Below the pieces are notes generated by a model. The model was not told the DNA's origin and made no database searches. It saw only the letters and a program-made list of their open reading frames with translations. Below are positions 51,906 through 61,235 of a stretch of 64,000 nt of DNA, piece after piece (the first letter of the stretch is position 1; every line of letters starts with the position of its first letter). The translations under genes were made by a program, and so were the position numbers. The DNA lies in the NCBI RefSeq assembly GCF_007667425.1, contig NZ_VDRC01000001.1:1704595-1768594 (forward strand), given 5' to 3'. This DNA is from Microbacterium sp. 1.5R (GTDB lineage: Bacteria > Actinomycetota > Actinomycetes > Actinomycetales > Microbacteriaceae).

Positions 51906-54062
51906 ATGAGCGAAGGCACGACCACACCTGCAGTCCGAGAGGGCCGTCGCTCCTGGCGCGGTCGGGCGGGGCTCAGCATCCAATCCAAATTGCTGATCAT
52001 GCTGCTGGCGGTGAGTCTCGCCTCGTCGGTGATCGTCGGCGCGATCGGCTTCATCAACGGCCGCGAGTCGCTGCACGACGCAGCGGTCGACCAGCTCATC
52101 ACTATCCGCTCGATGCGGGCGGCCGAGATCACCGATGCGATCGACCTGGTCAAGCGCGACGCGTCGTTGAACTCCCGCAACCTCAGTGCCCAGACCCTGT
52201 CGACCACGATCAACGACGGGTACGCCGAACTGCAGCAGGGCGAGCCCGTGCCCGGCGAATACGAGTCGCTCGAGACGTATTACGCGGACACCTTCATCCC
52301 GGAGCTCGAGAACCGCACCGGGGACCAGTACGGCGACAGCGCGTTCATCCCGGAGTCGGTCGCCGGGCAGCACCTGCAGGCCCTGTTCTCGACTCAGAAC
52401 CAGGACTTCGACGCCGACTACGACACGCTGCTCGACGACAACGACCCCGGCGACGGATCGAACTACGCCGTCGCGTCCGAGCGCTACGGCGACTACTTCA
52501 CCCGGCTCGTGCGCGAAGCGGGGTACGAGGACGCGCTGCTGATGAACCTCGACGGAGACGTCGTCTTCTCCGCCTACAAGGGACCGGAGCTCGGCACGAA
52601 CCTGCTGACCGGGCCGTACCGCGAGACGACTCTCGCTCAGGCGTACTCCGATGCGATCGCGACGAACTCGGTGAGCACAGTCGTCCTCACCGACTTCGAG
52701 CGCTGGATCCCGTCGCTGAACGTGCCGACGATGTGGGTCGTCTCGCCCGTCGGGAACGACAGCCGCATCACGGGGGCGATGGCGTTCCAGGTCTCGCTCG
52801 ACACGATCAACGACCTCACGACGGGGTCGGAGGGGTGGAAGGAGCAGGGCCTGGGCGACACGGGGGAGGTCTATCTCGTCGGCCGAGACGACCTGATGCG
52901 CAGCAACTCGCGCATCCTCATCGAGAACCCGGACGAGTACGAGCGCCGCGCCGTCAACGGCGGGGTGGCCCCCAGCATCGCGGCACGCGCCGTCGCGGTG
53001 AACGGCACCGTGCTGCTGCAGCCGGTCACCACGCAGGCCGTCGCCGATGCGCAGGCGGGGCGATCGGGGACGACGACCGGTCGCGACTACCTGGGCGGCG
53101 ACAGCGTCACGGCCTACGCGCCGCTCGAGATCGAGGGTCTCGACTGGGTCATCATCGCGCGCATCGACTCGGCCGAGGCCTTCGCACCCGTGAGCGACTT
53201 CACCAGGACCGTGCTGCTGTCACTGCTCGGCATCCTGCTCGGCGTCTCGCTGCTCTCGCTGCTGCTCGCGCAGGTGTTCACGCGTCCGATCCACCGCCTC
53301 GTCGGCGCCACGCATCGCGTGGCGGAGGGCGACCTCGATGTGCAGGTGCCGCAGACGTCGCGCGACGAGTTCGGCGACCTGGGCAGCGCGTTCAACGACA
53401 TGGCGTCGAGTCTGCGCATCAAGCAGGACCTCATCGACGAGCAGCACGCCGAGAACGAGCGACTGCTGCTCACCCTCATGCCCGAGCGCGTCGCCGAGCG
53501 GTACAAGAAGGGTGACGAGGCGATCTCCGAGGCGCACGAGAACGTGTCGGTCGTGTTCGCCGAGCTCATCGGCTTCGACGACTACGCGCGAGGGCTCACC
53601 CCGGAGCAGGAGATCGGGCACCTCAACACGCTCATGCGCGGCTTCGACGAGGCCGCAGAGAAGGCAGGCGTCGAGAAGGTGCGCACCCTGCGCGGCGGAT
53701 ACCTCGCCTCGTCCGGCCTCATCGTGCCGCGGGTCGACAACGTGCGACGCAGCGTCGACTTCGCTCGGAACCTCGTCGGGGTTATCGACCGGTTCAACGC
53801 GCAGAACGGCACGGCGATCGGCCTCCGCGCGGGCGTCGACACCGGCACGGTCACGAGCGGACTCGTCGCGCGTACGAGCCTCGCGTACGACCTGTGGGGC
53901 GACGCCGTGAACCTCGCCTACCGGGTGCGCTCCGTCACCGGACAGCCGGGGGTCTACGTGAGTCAGACCGTGTACGACCGGACGCGCGAGATCTTCACCT
54001 ACACCGAGGCCGGCACCGTCGAGGCCCGCGGCACCACAGAGACCGTGTGGAAGGTGGCGTGA
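51906..54062 (+). CDS. Membrane class III adenylate/guanylate cyclase-like protein with HAMP domain
   Basis: A 718-residue receptor-type protein. Helix 1 at about residues 28-50 and helix 2 at about 436-459 enclose a 385-residue extracytoplasmic sensor; a HAMP linker (about 460-512) leads to a class III cyclase domain (about 546-717). ATG 51906 has GGAGG five bases upstream. The cyclase domain keeps adenine-selecting Lys (VEKVRT) and Asp (AYDLWGD) and the transition-state Asn and Arg (NLAYRV). Metal ligands are altered: the first Asp is Glu (FAELIGF) and the second is Gly (RGGYLAS). This resembles the C2 half of mammalian cyclases. It ends one base before the channel gene. Confidence 0.85.
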   Translation: MSEGTTTPAVREGRRSWRGRAGLSIQSKLLIMLLAVSLASSVIVGAIGFINGRESLHDAAVDQLITIRSMRAAEITDAIDLVKRDASLNSRNLSAQTLSTTINDGYAELQQGEPVPGEYESLETYYADTFIPELENRTGDQYGDSAFIPESVAGQHLQALFSTQNQDFDADYDTLLDDNDPGDGSNYAVASERYGDYFTRLVREAGYEDALLMNLDGDVVFSAYKGPELGTNLLTGPYRETTLAQAYSDAIATNSVSTVVLTDFERWIPSLNVPTMWVVSPVGNDSRITGAMAFQVSLDTINDLTTGSEGWKEQGLGDTGEVYLVGRDDLMRSNSRILIENPDEYERRAVNGGVAPSIAARAVAVNGTVLLQPVTTQAVADAQAGRSGTTTGRDYLGGDSVTAYAPLEIEGLDWVIIARIDSAEAFAPVSDFTRTVLLSLLGILLGVSLLSLLLAQVFTRPIHRLVGATHRVAEGDLDVQVPQTSRDEFGDLGSAFNDMASSLRIKQDLIDEQHAENERLLLTLMPERVAERYKKGDEAISEAHENVSVVFAELIGFDDYARGLTPEQEIGHLNTLMRGFDEAAEKAGVEKVRTLRGGYLASSGLIVPRVDNVRRSVDFARNLVGVIDRFNAQNGTAIGLRAGVDTGTVTSGLVARTSLAYDLWGDAVNLAYRVRSVTGQPGVYVSQTVYDRTREIFTYTEAGTVEARGTTETVWKVA

Positions 54063-54063
54063 C

Positions 54064-55491
54064 GTGATCGAAGACGCCTTCCGCGACGGCTGGGGCTGGT
54101 GGGTCGTCGTCCTCGCCGTGGGGGTGCCGGTGCTGCTCGTCGTCCTGACCGAGCTCATCAACGGGCTCCGACGGCGGAACAGCCCGGTCGCGGGGCCCCT
54201 GCGGCTCCTGCGCAATGCGGTGATCCCAGTCGGCGCGCTCTTCGCACTGCTGGCGTTCGCGATCCAGTCGCCGGCCGATCAGGTGTGGACGCGCGTCGTC
54301 GCCACCGTCTTCGGCTTCCTCGTCATCCTGCTGCTGCTGTCCTCCTTCAACGTCGCCCTGTTCGCGAACGCCGCAGAGGACTCGTGGCGTAAGCGCATCC
54401 CGACGATCTTCGTCGAGATCGCCCGACTCGTGCTCGTCGCACTCGGCCTCGCCCTGCTGTTCTCCTGGGTGTGGGATGCCGACGTCGGCGGGCTGTTCAC
54501 CGCGCTCGGCGTCGGATCGATCGTCATCGGCCTCGCCCTGCAGAACGCTGTCGGCGGCGTCATCTCCGGGCTGCTGCTGCTGTTCGAGCAGCCGTTCAAG
54601 ATCGGCGACTACCTCGACGCCGCGGGCGTGCGCGGCCGTGTCGTCGAGGTGAACTGGCGCGCCGTGCACATCGACACGGGCTCCGGCATCCAGATCGTCC
54701 CGAACTCGAGCCTGTCGGGGGCGTCGTTCACGAACCTCTCCGAGCCGGACGGCCCGTACGCGGCCGAGGCCTCGGTGAAGTTCGCGACCGACGACCCCCC
54801 GCACGAGGTGATCGCGCTGCTCATCGAGGTCGCGGAGGCCCTGCCCATGCGTGTGCACGGCGAGAGTGTGAACGCGAGCTACTCGGGCGCCGGGGCGTAC
54901 GGCGTCTCGATCCCTGTCGCCGGACCGGCGGATGCCGGACGCGCGCTCTCGACCTACCTCTCCTGGCTCTGGTACGCGGCGCGGCGGCACGGGTTCGCGC
55001 TCGACGGCGACGCGACGGATCCGATCGCCGAGCCGGGCCGACTGGCCGAGGCGCTGTCCGCGATCGCCGGCACGCTGCACCTGCACGACGACGACCTCGA
55101 GGCGATGCTGCAGGGGTCGCACCTCGAGCGCTTCGGCGTGGGTGAGATCGTGCTGCCGAGCGGCGTCGTCCCGGATGAGGTGCGGGTGGTCGTCTCGGGC
55201 CGCGCCGTGCTGGCGCTCGAGATCGACGGCGGTCGCGTCGAGTTCGCGACGGCCGAGAGGGGCGACATCATCGGGCAGACCGCCCTCACGCGAGAGCGTA
55301 CGCAGGCCGTGACGGTGGCCGGAGAGATCCTCACCGTCGTGGTGCTCCCCCTGGCGACGGTGGACGAGCTGATCCGCACCCGCCCGCGGTTGGCCGCCGA
55401 GATCGGGGAGTCACTGGAGCTCAAGCGCAAGCTCGCCGGCGAGATGCTGGCGAACCTCGAGGGCGCGCGGGGGTCGATCTCGCGCGGCTGA
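54064..55491 (+). CDS. MscS-type channel with C-terminal cyclic-nucleotide-binding domain
   Basis: A 475-residue channel. Five helices lie at about 10-33, 53-71, 80-102, 115-138 and the pore-lining 145-172 (GSIVIGLALQNAVGGVISG), followed by the MscS beta domain with QPFKIGDYLD and the VPNSSLSGASFTNLS block. Residues about 365-460 form a cNMP-binding fold (VVVSGRAVLALEI, then GDIIGQTALTRERTQAVTV as the phosphate-binding cassette with its arginine). This architecture is the bCNG type: mechanosensitive or ligand-gated. Encoded with the membrane cyclase, it is probably gated by the nucleotide that protein makes or senses. Confidence 0.87.
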   Translation: MIEDAFRDGWGWWVVVLAVGVPVLLVVLTELINGLRRRNSPVAGPLRLLRNAVIPVGALFALLAFAIQSPADQVWTRVVATVFGFLVILLLLSSFNVALFANAAEDSWRKRIPTIFVEIARLVLVALGLALLFSWVWDADVGGLFTALGVGSIVIGLALQNAVGGVISGLLLLFEQPFKIGDYLDAAGVRGRVVEVNWRAVHIDTGSGIQIVPNSSLSGASFTNLSEPDGPYAAEASVKFATDDPPHEVIALLIEVAEALPMRVHGESVNASYSGAGAYGVSIPVAGPADAGRALSTYLSWLWYAARRHGFALDGDATDPIAEPGRLAEALSAIAGTLHLHDDDLEAMLQGSHLERFGVGEIVLPSGVVPDEVRVVVSGRAVLALEIDGGRVEFATAERGDIIGQTALTRERTQAVTVAGEILTVVVLPLATVDELIRTRPRLAAEIGESLELKRKLAGEMLANLEGARGSISRG

Positions 55492-55494
55492 GCC

Positions 55495-56421
55495 TCAGCT
55501 CGCGCGCCGTCGCCAGCGCATCCGCGTGACGAGCACACCGAGCAGACACAGCGCGCCGCCGAGGAACATGAGCGGCGTCGGGACCTCGCCGAGGATCGCC
55601 CACGACAGCAGGATCGCGATGGCCGGTACGACGTACGTCGTCGCCGAGGTCTGCCCCGCGGTGCTCCGCTGCAGCACGAACGCCCAGGTGGTGAATGCGA
55701 TGGCCGTCGGGAAGACGCCGAGGTAGACGACCCACAGCGTCGAGCCGAGGGGCGCGGAGCCGACGGCGTCGATGAGGCTGCCGGTCCAGGGGAGGAGGGC
55801 GATCGTGCCGGCGACCGCGCCGAGGAAGGTGAGGGTCGTCGCGTCCGATCCCGCGTTGAGGAGCCGCTTCTGCACCAGGGTGCACCCCGCGTACATGACG
55901 GCCGCGAGGAGGGCGAGCAGCAGACCGGTGATATCGGGGCCCGCCGTCGACGTCGAGTTCATACCGATCAGCACGACGCCGAGGAAGGCGATCGGCGCTC
56001 CGATCAGCAGCGGCCTCGGGAATCCCTCCCTCAGGAACAGTCCGCTGAAGACGACGACCATCAGCGGGGCGAGGTTCACGACCATCGCCGCGGTGCCGGC
56101 GTCGAGCGTGCGCTCGGCCGCGTTGAGCGCGAGGTTGTAGACGCAGAACCAGCCGACCCCCCACACCGCGATGAGCCACCAGGTGCGGCGCGGGGGCAGA
56201 CGGATGCCGTGCCGCACCGCGATGATCGCCAGCACCGCACTGCCGACGGCCATGCGCAGCAGCGCGAGAGCACCCGGATCGAAGTGCGGACCCGCACCGC
56301 GGATGCCGATGAACGCCGATGCCCACAGCACGACCGTGACGAGCGCGGCCGCGAGCACGAGCGGGCCCTGGCGGCGCGGTGGCGCGACTGCGGCATCGCT
56401 CGGGAGGTCGGTCTTCGGCAT
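55495..56421 (-). CDS. EamA/DMT-family transporter
   Basis: A 308-residue ten-helix drug/metabolite transporter with two EamA repeats (first [20 protein letters not shown], second [21 protein letters not shown]). Such proteins export amino acids, nucleobases or other metabolites. It is convergent to the channel gene with only three bases between the stops, and divergent from purA. Substrate unknown. Confidence 0.85.
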   Translation of the reverse strand: MPKTDLPSDAAVAPPRRQGPLVLAAALVTVVLWASAFIGIRGAGPHFDPGALALLRMAVGSAVLAIIAVRHGIRLPPRRTWWLIAVWGVGWFCVYNLALNAAERTLDAGTAAMVVNLAPLMVVVFSGLFLREGFPRPLLIGAPIAFLGVVLIGMNSTSTAGPDITGLLLALLAAVMYAGCTLVQKRLLNAGSDATTLTFLGAVAGTIALLPWTGSLIDAVGSAPLGSTLWVVYLGVFPTAIAFTTWAFVLQRSTAGQTSATTYVVPAIAILLSWAILGEVPTPLMFLGGALCLLGVLVTRMRWRRRAS

Positions 56422-56503
56422 CCTCCGATCGTGCCACCGGCCACCGACATCGGTCGATGCGGTCGAGCGACAGCATCCGACTCTTTCCCGCCATGCGAGG
56501 TTC

Positions 56504-56556
56504 CGGTCGCACTACGTGCCGCCCGTCCGAGTCTCGACCGGCACGAAGTGCGACCG
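56504..56556. repeat. Long hairpin between the EamA and purA genes
   Basis: CGGTCGCACTACGTGCCG (56504-56521) pairs with CGGCACGAAGTGCGACCG (56539-56556): 17 of 18 positions match, with one A-A mismatch, around a 17-base loop. It lies in a divergent intergenic region, where a terminator would not be expected. Confidence 0.65.
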
Positions 56557-56584
56557 ACACTGCGCCGCACCACCCGGAACAGCC

Positions 56585-56607
56585 CCGAAACCGGGCTTCG
56601 GTAGGAT
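56585..56607 (+). promoter_or_regulatory. Likely purA promoter
   Basis: TAGGAT (56602-56607) is a good -10 box about 65 bases before the purA start. The spacer contains CCGAA/TTCGG (56585-56589 and 56597-56601), a small inverted repeat that could be an operator. No good -35 box is seen. Confidence 0.45.
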
Positions 56608-56672
56608 GGGACCGCCCGAAGAGGGCCAGCTCATCAGCCGGTGCGAACCCGGCGTCAGCAAGGGGGACACCC

Positions 56673-57959
56673 ATGCCAGGAATCGTGATCGTCGGCGTCC
56701 AGTGGGGCGATGAGGGCAAGGGCAAGGCCACCGACCTGCTCGGTGAGCGCACCGACTGGGTGGTGAAGTTCAACGGCGGCAACAACGCCGGGCACACCGT
56801 CGTGGTGGGCAACGAGAAGTACGCGCTGCACCTGCTTCCATCCGGCATCCTGTCTCCCGGTGTCACACCGGTGATCGGCAACGGCGTCGTCATCGACCTC
56901 GAGGTGCTGTTCCACGAGCTCGAGGCGCTCGGCGCCCGCGGCATCGACGTCTCTCGCCTGAAGGTGAGCGCGAACGCGCACATCATCACGCAGTACCACC
57001 GCACGCTCGACAAGGTCACCGAGCGCTTCCTCGGCAAGCGCAACATCGGCACCACCGGTCGCGGCATCGGTCCGGCCTACGCCGACAAGATCAATCGCGT
57101 GGGCATCCGCGTGCAGGACCTCTTCGACGAGAACATCCTGCGCCAGAAGGTCGAGGGCGCGCTCGACCAGAAGAACCACCTGCTCGTGAAGGTCTTCAAC
57201 CGCCGCGCGGTGACGGTCGACGAGATCGTCGAGGAGCTGCTCTCGTACGCCGAGCGCCTGCGCCCGATGGTCGCGGACACCGGCTACCTGATCGCCGAGG
57301 CGCTCGACCGCGGCGAGGTCGTCGTGTTCGAGGGCGGCCAGGCCACCATGCTCGACATCGACCACGGCACCTACCCGTTCGTCACGTCGTCGACCGCGAC
57401 GGCGGCCGGAGCGGCATCCGGTTCGGGTGTCGGCCCCGGTGCTCTCGACCGCATCGTCGGCATCGTCAAGGCCTACACGACCCGTGTCGGCTCCGGACCC
57501 TTCCCGACCGAGCTGTTCGACGAGCAGGGCGAGTGGCTGCGCTCGCGCGGCTTCGAGTTCGGCACCACGACCGGGCGCCCGCGCCGCGTGGGCTGGTACG
57601 ACGCCCCGATCACCCGCTACGCGACGCGTGTGAACGGCATCACCGACCTCGTGCTCACGAAGCTCGACATCCTCACCGGACTCGAGCAGATCCCCGTGTG
57701 CGTCGCGTACGACGTCGACGGCGAGCGCTTCGACGAGGTGCCGGTCAATCAGACCGACTTCCACCACGCGACGCCGGTGCTCGAGTACTTCCCCGGCTGG
57801 TCGGAGGACATCTCGACCGCGCGCAGCTTCGACGACCTGCCGAAGAACGCCCAGGACTACGTGCTCGCCCTGGAGGGCATGAGCAACACCCGGATCTCCG
57901 TGATCGGCGTCGGTCCGGAGCGCGACCAGGTCGTGGTCCGCCACGACCTGGTCGACTGA
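56673..57959 (+). CDS. purA: Adenylosuccinate synthetase
   Basis: Converts IMP, aspartate and GTP to adenylosuccinate, the first committed step to AMP. The 428 residues have the usual length. The GTP-binding loop QWGDEGKGK is at residues 10-18, the active-site histidine lies in [10 protein letters not shown], the IMP-binding arginine region is [13 protein letters not shown], and the aspartate loop is [19 protein letters not shown] precedes the ATG. The downstream lactonase gene starts eight bases later and may be co-transcribed. Confidence 0.96.
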   Translation: MPGIVIVGVQWGDEGKGKATDLLGERTDWVVKFNGGNNAGHTVVVGNEKYALHLLPSGILSPGVTPVIGNGVVIDLEVLFHELEALGARGIDVSRLKVSANAHIITQYHRTLDKVTERFLGKRNIGTTGRGIGPAYADKINRVGIRVQDLFDENILRQKVEGALDQKNHLLVKVFNRRAVTVDEIVEELLSYAERLRPMVADTGYLIAEALDRGEVVVFEGGQATMLDIDHGTYPFVTSSTATAAGAASGSGVGPGALDRIVGIVKAYTTRVGSGPFPTELFDEQGEWLRSRGFEFGTTTGRPRRVGWYDAPITRYATRVNGITDLVLTKLDILTGLEQIPVCVAYDVDGERFDEVPVNQTDFHHATPVLEYFPGWSEDISTARSFDDLPKNAQDYVLALEGMSNTRISVIGVGPERDQVVVRHDLVD

Positions 57960-57966
57960 GCCGCGC

Positions 57967-59076
57967 ATGACCCGGTTCTGGCTCGGCGGCTACGGTGCCG
58001 CGATGGGCGGCTCCGCCGACGGCATCGGCCTCCTCGCCGGCGACGAGCAGACGCCCACGAAGCTCTCGTATCGGGGGGCGGTCACCGAGACCCCCTCGCC
58101 GTCGTGGCTCGCGCAGCATCCCACCCTCGACGTCGTCTACGCGGCGCGGGAAGCGGATGCCGTGGTGCAGGCGTTCCGCCGGACCGGCGAGTCGGCGCTG
58201 CAGCCTCTCGGCGACCCGGTCGAAGCCGGCGACTCGGTCTGCCACGTCGCGGTGTCGCCCTCCGGCGGCTACCTCGTCGCGAGCTGCTACGGCGACGGAC
58301 GCGTGGTGCGCATCGGGATCGCTGCCGACGGGAGCCTCGTCCCGGATGCCGCGAATAAGGCCGCAGAACTGCGCGCGGCGCTGCTCGGCGAGCCGGCGCA
58401 GACGTCGGCTCCGGCGGGTGTCGCCGCAGCGGCATCCGACCCTTATGCCGGCGCCCTCACCGCGACCGGCGATCCGCGTGCGTCGCATGCGCACGCCGCG
58501 GCGTTCCTGGCCGACGGTCGCATCGCGACGACCGACCTGGGCTTCGACCTGGTGCGCATCTGGCGTCCGACCTCGGGCGGCCTCGTGCTCGACCACGAGG
58601 TCACCCTGCCGCAGGGCACCGGTCCGCGGCACATGATCGTGCATCCGAGCGGTCACCTGCATGTCGTGACCGAGTACTCGTGCGAGGTCTTCACGCTCGC
58701 CGCGGGCCCTGATGGCACCTGGAGCGTCGTGTCGTCGACGCTGTCGAGCCCGATCGCGCAGGTGGGCGTCGACTTCCCCGCCGAGCTCGCCCGCACCCGC
58801 GACGGACAGTTCCTGTACACGGCGCTGCGCGGCAGCAACACGATCGCCGCTCTGCGCGTGCGCGGAGCGGGTGAGAGCCTCGAATCGGTCGCGCTCGCGG
58901 ACGCCGGTGTCGACTGGCCGCGACACCACATCGTGCACGAGGGCAAGCTGCTCGTCGCCGGGCAGCGCTCCGACACGATCGCGCTGCTCGACCTGGACGA
59001 GCGCACGGGGGCGCCCCTCGGCATCCGTCATGAGGCGCAGGTGCCCACGCCGACGCACTTCCTGCGCGTGCGCTGA
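57967..59076 (+). CDS. Lactonase family beta-propeller protein (6-phosphogluconolactonase-like)
   Basis: A 369-residue seven-bladed propeller of the YbhE/Pgl type. Family blocks are WLAQHPTLDVVYAARE, HVAVSPSGGYLVASCYGDG, SHAHAAAFLADGRIATTDLG and GPRHMIVHPSGHLHVVTEYSCEV, with the conserved histidine and arginine of the active centre. It would hydrolyse 6-phosphogluconolactone or related lactones in the pentose phosphate route. An insertion of about 35 Ala-rich residues (PAQTSAPAGVAAAASDPY region) lies in mid-protein. It follows purA closely; the link is probably only co-transcription. Confidence 0.85.
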   Translation: MTRFWLGGYGAAMGGSADGIGLLAGDEQTPTKLSYRGAVTETPSPSWLAQHPTLDVVYAAREADAVVQAFRRTGESALQPLGDPVEAGDSVCHVAVSPSGGYLVASCYGDGRVVRIGIAADGSLVPDAANKAAELRAALLGEPAQTSAPAGVAAAASDPYAGALTATGDPRASHAHAAAFLADGRIATTDLGFDLVRIWRPTSGGLVLDHEVTLPQGTGPRHMIVHPSGHLHVVTEYSCEVFTLAAGPDGTWSVVSSTLSSPIAQVGVDFPAELARTRDGQFLYTALRGSNTIAALRVRGAGESLESVALADAGVDWPRHHIVHEGKLLVAGQRSDTIALLDLDERTGAPLGIRHEAQVPTPTHFLRVR

Positions 59077-59287
59077 CGCTCGCACGTTTCCGCTTCGGGG
59101 GTCGATACGCCACATCGCGGTCCCGTGCGCGGCGATCCATCCGACATCTGGCGAGTCGGCCCCCGGTTCGTGTGCCAGGAGGCCCCCGGGTGATCGCCGG
59201 CGGAACAAACCCGGCCGTCCCTCGTTTGTAAACCCCGTGACTCCACGTTCGTTCTGAGCGAGACTGGGCCACGGAGAGGGGCACCGC

Positions 59288-60721
59288 ATGACTGCCGAGA
59301 ACACCGACGAATACGACCTGATCGTCCTGGGCGCCGGACCGGTGGGCGAGAACGTCGCCGACCGCGCCGTGCAGGGGGGTCTGACCGCGATCATCGTGGA
59401 GAGCGAGCTCGTCGGAGGCGAGTGCTCCTATTGGGCGTGCATGCCCTCGAAGGCTCTGCTGCGCCCGGCTCAGGCGCTGCGCGCGGCGAAGAAGGTCGGC
59501 GGCGCGGCCGAGGCCGTCACGGGTGAGCTCGACGTGCGCGCGGTCTTCGATCGCCGCGACTCGTTCACCAGCAACTGGTCGGATGACGGTCAGGTGAAGT
59601 GGCTCGACTCGGCCGGCATCGCTCTGGCCCGCGGGCACGGCCGGCTCACGGGCGAGCGGGAGGTCACGGTGACGGATGCCGAGGGCGGCACCCGCGTGCT
59701 CCGCGCCCGCCACGCGGTGGCGATCAGCACGGGGACGGATGCCACGGTGCCGCCGATCCCGGGTCTGCGCGAGGCCGAGCCCTGGACGAGCCGCGAGGCG
59801 ACCAGCGCCGAGGAGCTGCCGGAGTCGTTGGCCGTGATCGGCGGCGGCGTGGTGGCCGTCGAGATGGCCACGGTCTACGCATCGCTCGGTACGAAGGTCA
59901 CCGTCATCGCCCGCAGCGGTCTGCTCGGCACGTTCGAGCCGTTCGCCGGAGAGCGGGTCGCCGCCGGACTCGCAGAGCTGGGCGTCGACGTACGCACCGA
60001 CACCGGCACGACCGGTGTGACGCGCGGCGAAGACGGCGTCGTGATCGATCTGTCCGACGGATCGACAGTCACGACGGCCGAGGTTCTCGTCGCCACCGGC
60101 CGCACTCCTCGTAGCGGGGATATCGGACTCGAAGTCGCCGGTCTCGAGCCCGGCCGGTACATCGAGGTCGACGACACGCAGCGCGTCCCCGGCTCCGACT
60201 GGCTGTACGCCGTGGGCGACGTCAACGGCCGCGTGCTGCTGACGCACCAGGGCAAGTACCAGGCGCGGGCGGCGGGCGACGTGATCGCGGCGCGTGCGAA
60301 GGGGGATGCCGTCGACGACGCGCCCTGGGGCCGCCATGTCGCGACGGCCGACCACGCCGCTGCGCCGCAGGTGACGTTCTCGTACCCCGAGGTCGCGTCC
60401 GTCGGGCTCACCGAGGCCGAGGCCCGCAAGGCCGGCCAGGAGGTCGCGGTGGTCGACTACGACCTCGGCGGGATCGCCGGCGCGAGCGTCTACGAAGACG
60501 GCTTCGAGGGTCAGGCGCGTCTCGTGATCGACTCCGAGCGCGAGGTCGTGCTCGGAGCGACGTTCGTCGGCCCCGAGGTCGCCGAACTCCTGCAGGCGGC
60601 GACGGTCGCGGTCGTCGGCGAGGTGCCGATCTCCCGTCTGTGGCACGCCGTTCCGGCGTACCCGACGATCAGCGAGATCTGGCTCCGACTGCTCGAGGAG
60701 TACGGCCGGCAGTCCGCCTGA
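59288..60721 (+). CDS. Pyridine nucleotide-disulfide oxidoreductase
   Basis: A 477-residue flavoprotein of the lipoamide dehydrogenase/mercuric reductase group. The FAD motif VLGAGPVGENVADRA opens the protein, the redox disulfide is CSYWACMPSK (C-x4-C intact), and the NAD(P) motif is VIGGGVVAVEMATVYASLG. The FAD-tail block is YAVGDVNG. The catalytic C-terminal motif, normally HAHPT..E, reads PAYPTISE, so the base histidine is replaced by tyrosine. This suggests a substrate other than lipoamide or glutathione; several actinobacterial homologues of unknown function share this look. A 210-bp gene-free leader contains no clear promoter. Confidence 0.85.
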   Translation: MTAENTDEYDLIVLGAGPVGENVADRAVQGGLTAIIVESELVGGECSYWACMPSKALLRPAQALRAAKKVGGAAEAVTGELDVRAVFDRRDSFTSNWSDDGQVKWLDSAGIALARGHGRLTGEREVTVTDAEGGTRVLRARHAVAISTGTDATVPPIPGLREAEPWTSREATSAEELPESLAVIGGGVVAVEMATVYASLGTKVTVIARSGLLGTFEPFAGERVAAGLAELGVDVRTDTGTTGVTRGEDGVVIDLSDGSTVTTAEVLVATGRTPRSGDIGLEVAGLEPGRYIEVDDTQRVPGSDWLYAVGDVNGRVLLTHQGKYQARAAGDVIAARAKGDAVDDAPWGRHVATADHAAAPQVTFSYPEVASVGLTEAEARKAGQEVAVVDYDLGGIAGASVYEDGFEGQARLVIDSEREVVLGATFVGPEVAELLQAATVAVVGEVPISRLWHAVPAYPTISEIWLRLLEEYGRQSA

Positions 60722-60868
60722 CCGGGTGCCGGCCGGGGCAATCCGTTCCGCGGCACGCATCGAACAGGCGAGGGACTTTGTTTCCCACATTGACGACCCC
60801 TCGCGCAACCCCGAGCGGATGTCGTACACCTCCGTTACGCTCATACCCACATCCGAGGAGGCAGGACC

Positions 60869-61171
60869 ATGAAGGCTGTACTCGCAGGAACCGTCATCGC
60901 CGAAGCAGACGAGAGTGACCTCGCGCGCATGGAAGGCAACTGGTACTTCCCGCCCGCATCGATCACCGAAGGCGCGCTCGTCGAGAGCCCCACGCCTTAC
61001 ACGTGCCCGTGGAAGGGTGCGGCGCAGTACTTCTCCGTGCAGGCCGGCGGCGAGCTGCACGAGGACTACGCCTGGTCGTACCCCACCCCGTACCCGTCGG
61101 CGTTCGACCGGGTCGGCAAGGACTTCTCCGGTTTCGTCGCGTTCGACCCCCGCGTGCAGATCGAAGCATGA
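60869..61171 (+). CDS. DUF427 domain protein
   Basis: A 100-residue protein with one DUF427 domain, a small beta-sandwich of unknown function common in actinobacteria. Recognisable blocks are MKAVLAGTVIAEAD, the central NWYFPPASI, YTCPWKGAAQYFSV with a conserved cysteine, and AWSYPTPYP. The ATG has a strong ribosome site (GAGGAGG, seven bases upstream), and a TACGCT -10-like box lies about 33 bases before it. It precedes the osmoprotectant transporter genes on the same strand, but a 64-base gap leaves co-transcription uncertain. Confidence 0.88.
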   Translation: MKAVLAGTVIAEADESDLARMEGNWYFPPASITEGALVESPTPYTCPWKGAAQYFSVQAGGELHEDYAWSYPTPYPSAFDRVGKDFSGFVAFDPRVQIEA

Positions 61172-61235
61172 CCACCGTGTGCCGGCGCCGGGGCGCCGAT
61201 GCTCGACTCGTCGATCGACCGACTGGAGTACAGCC

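Noticed and set aside
59077..59287. Possible small gene or RNA between lactonase and disulfide oxidoreductase
   Set aside because: No ribosome site with protein-like frame and no convincing helix pairs; left as unassigned intergenic DNA.
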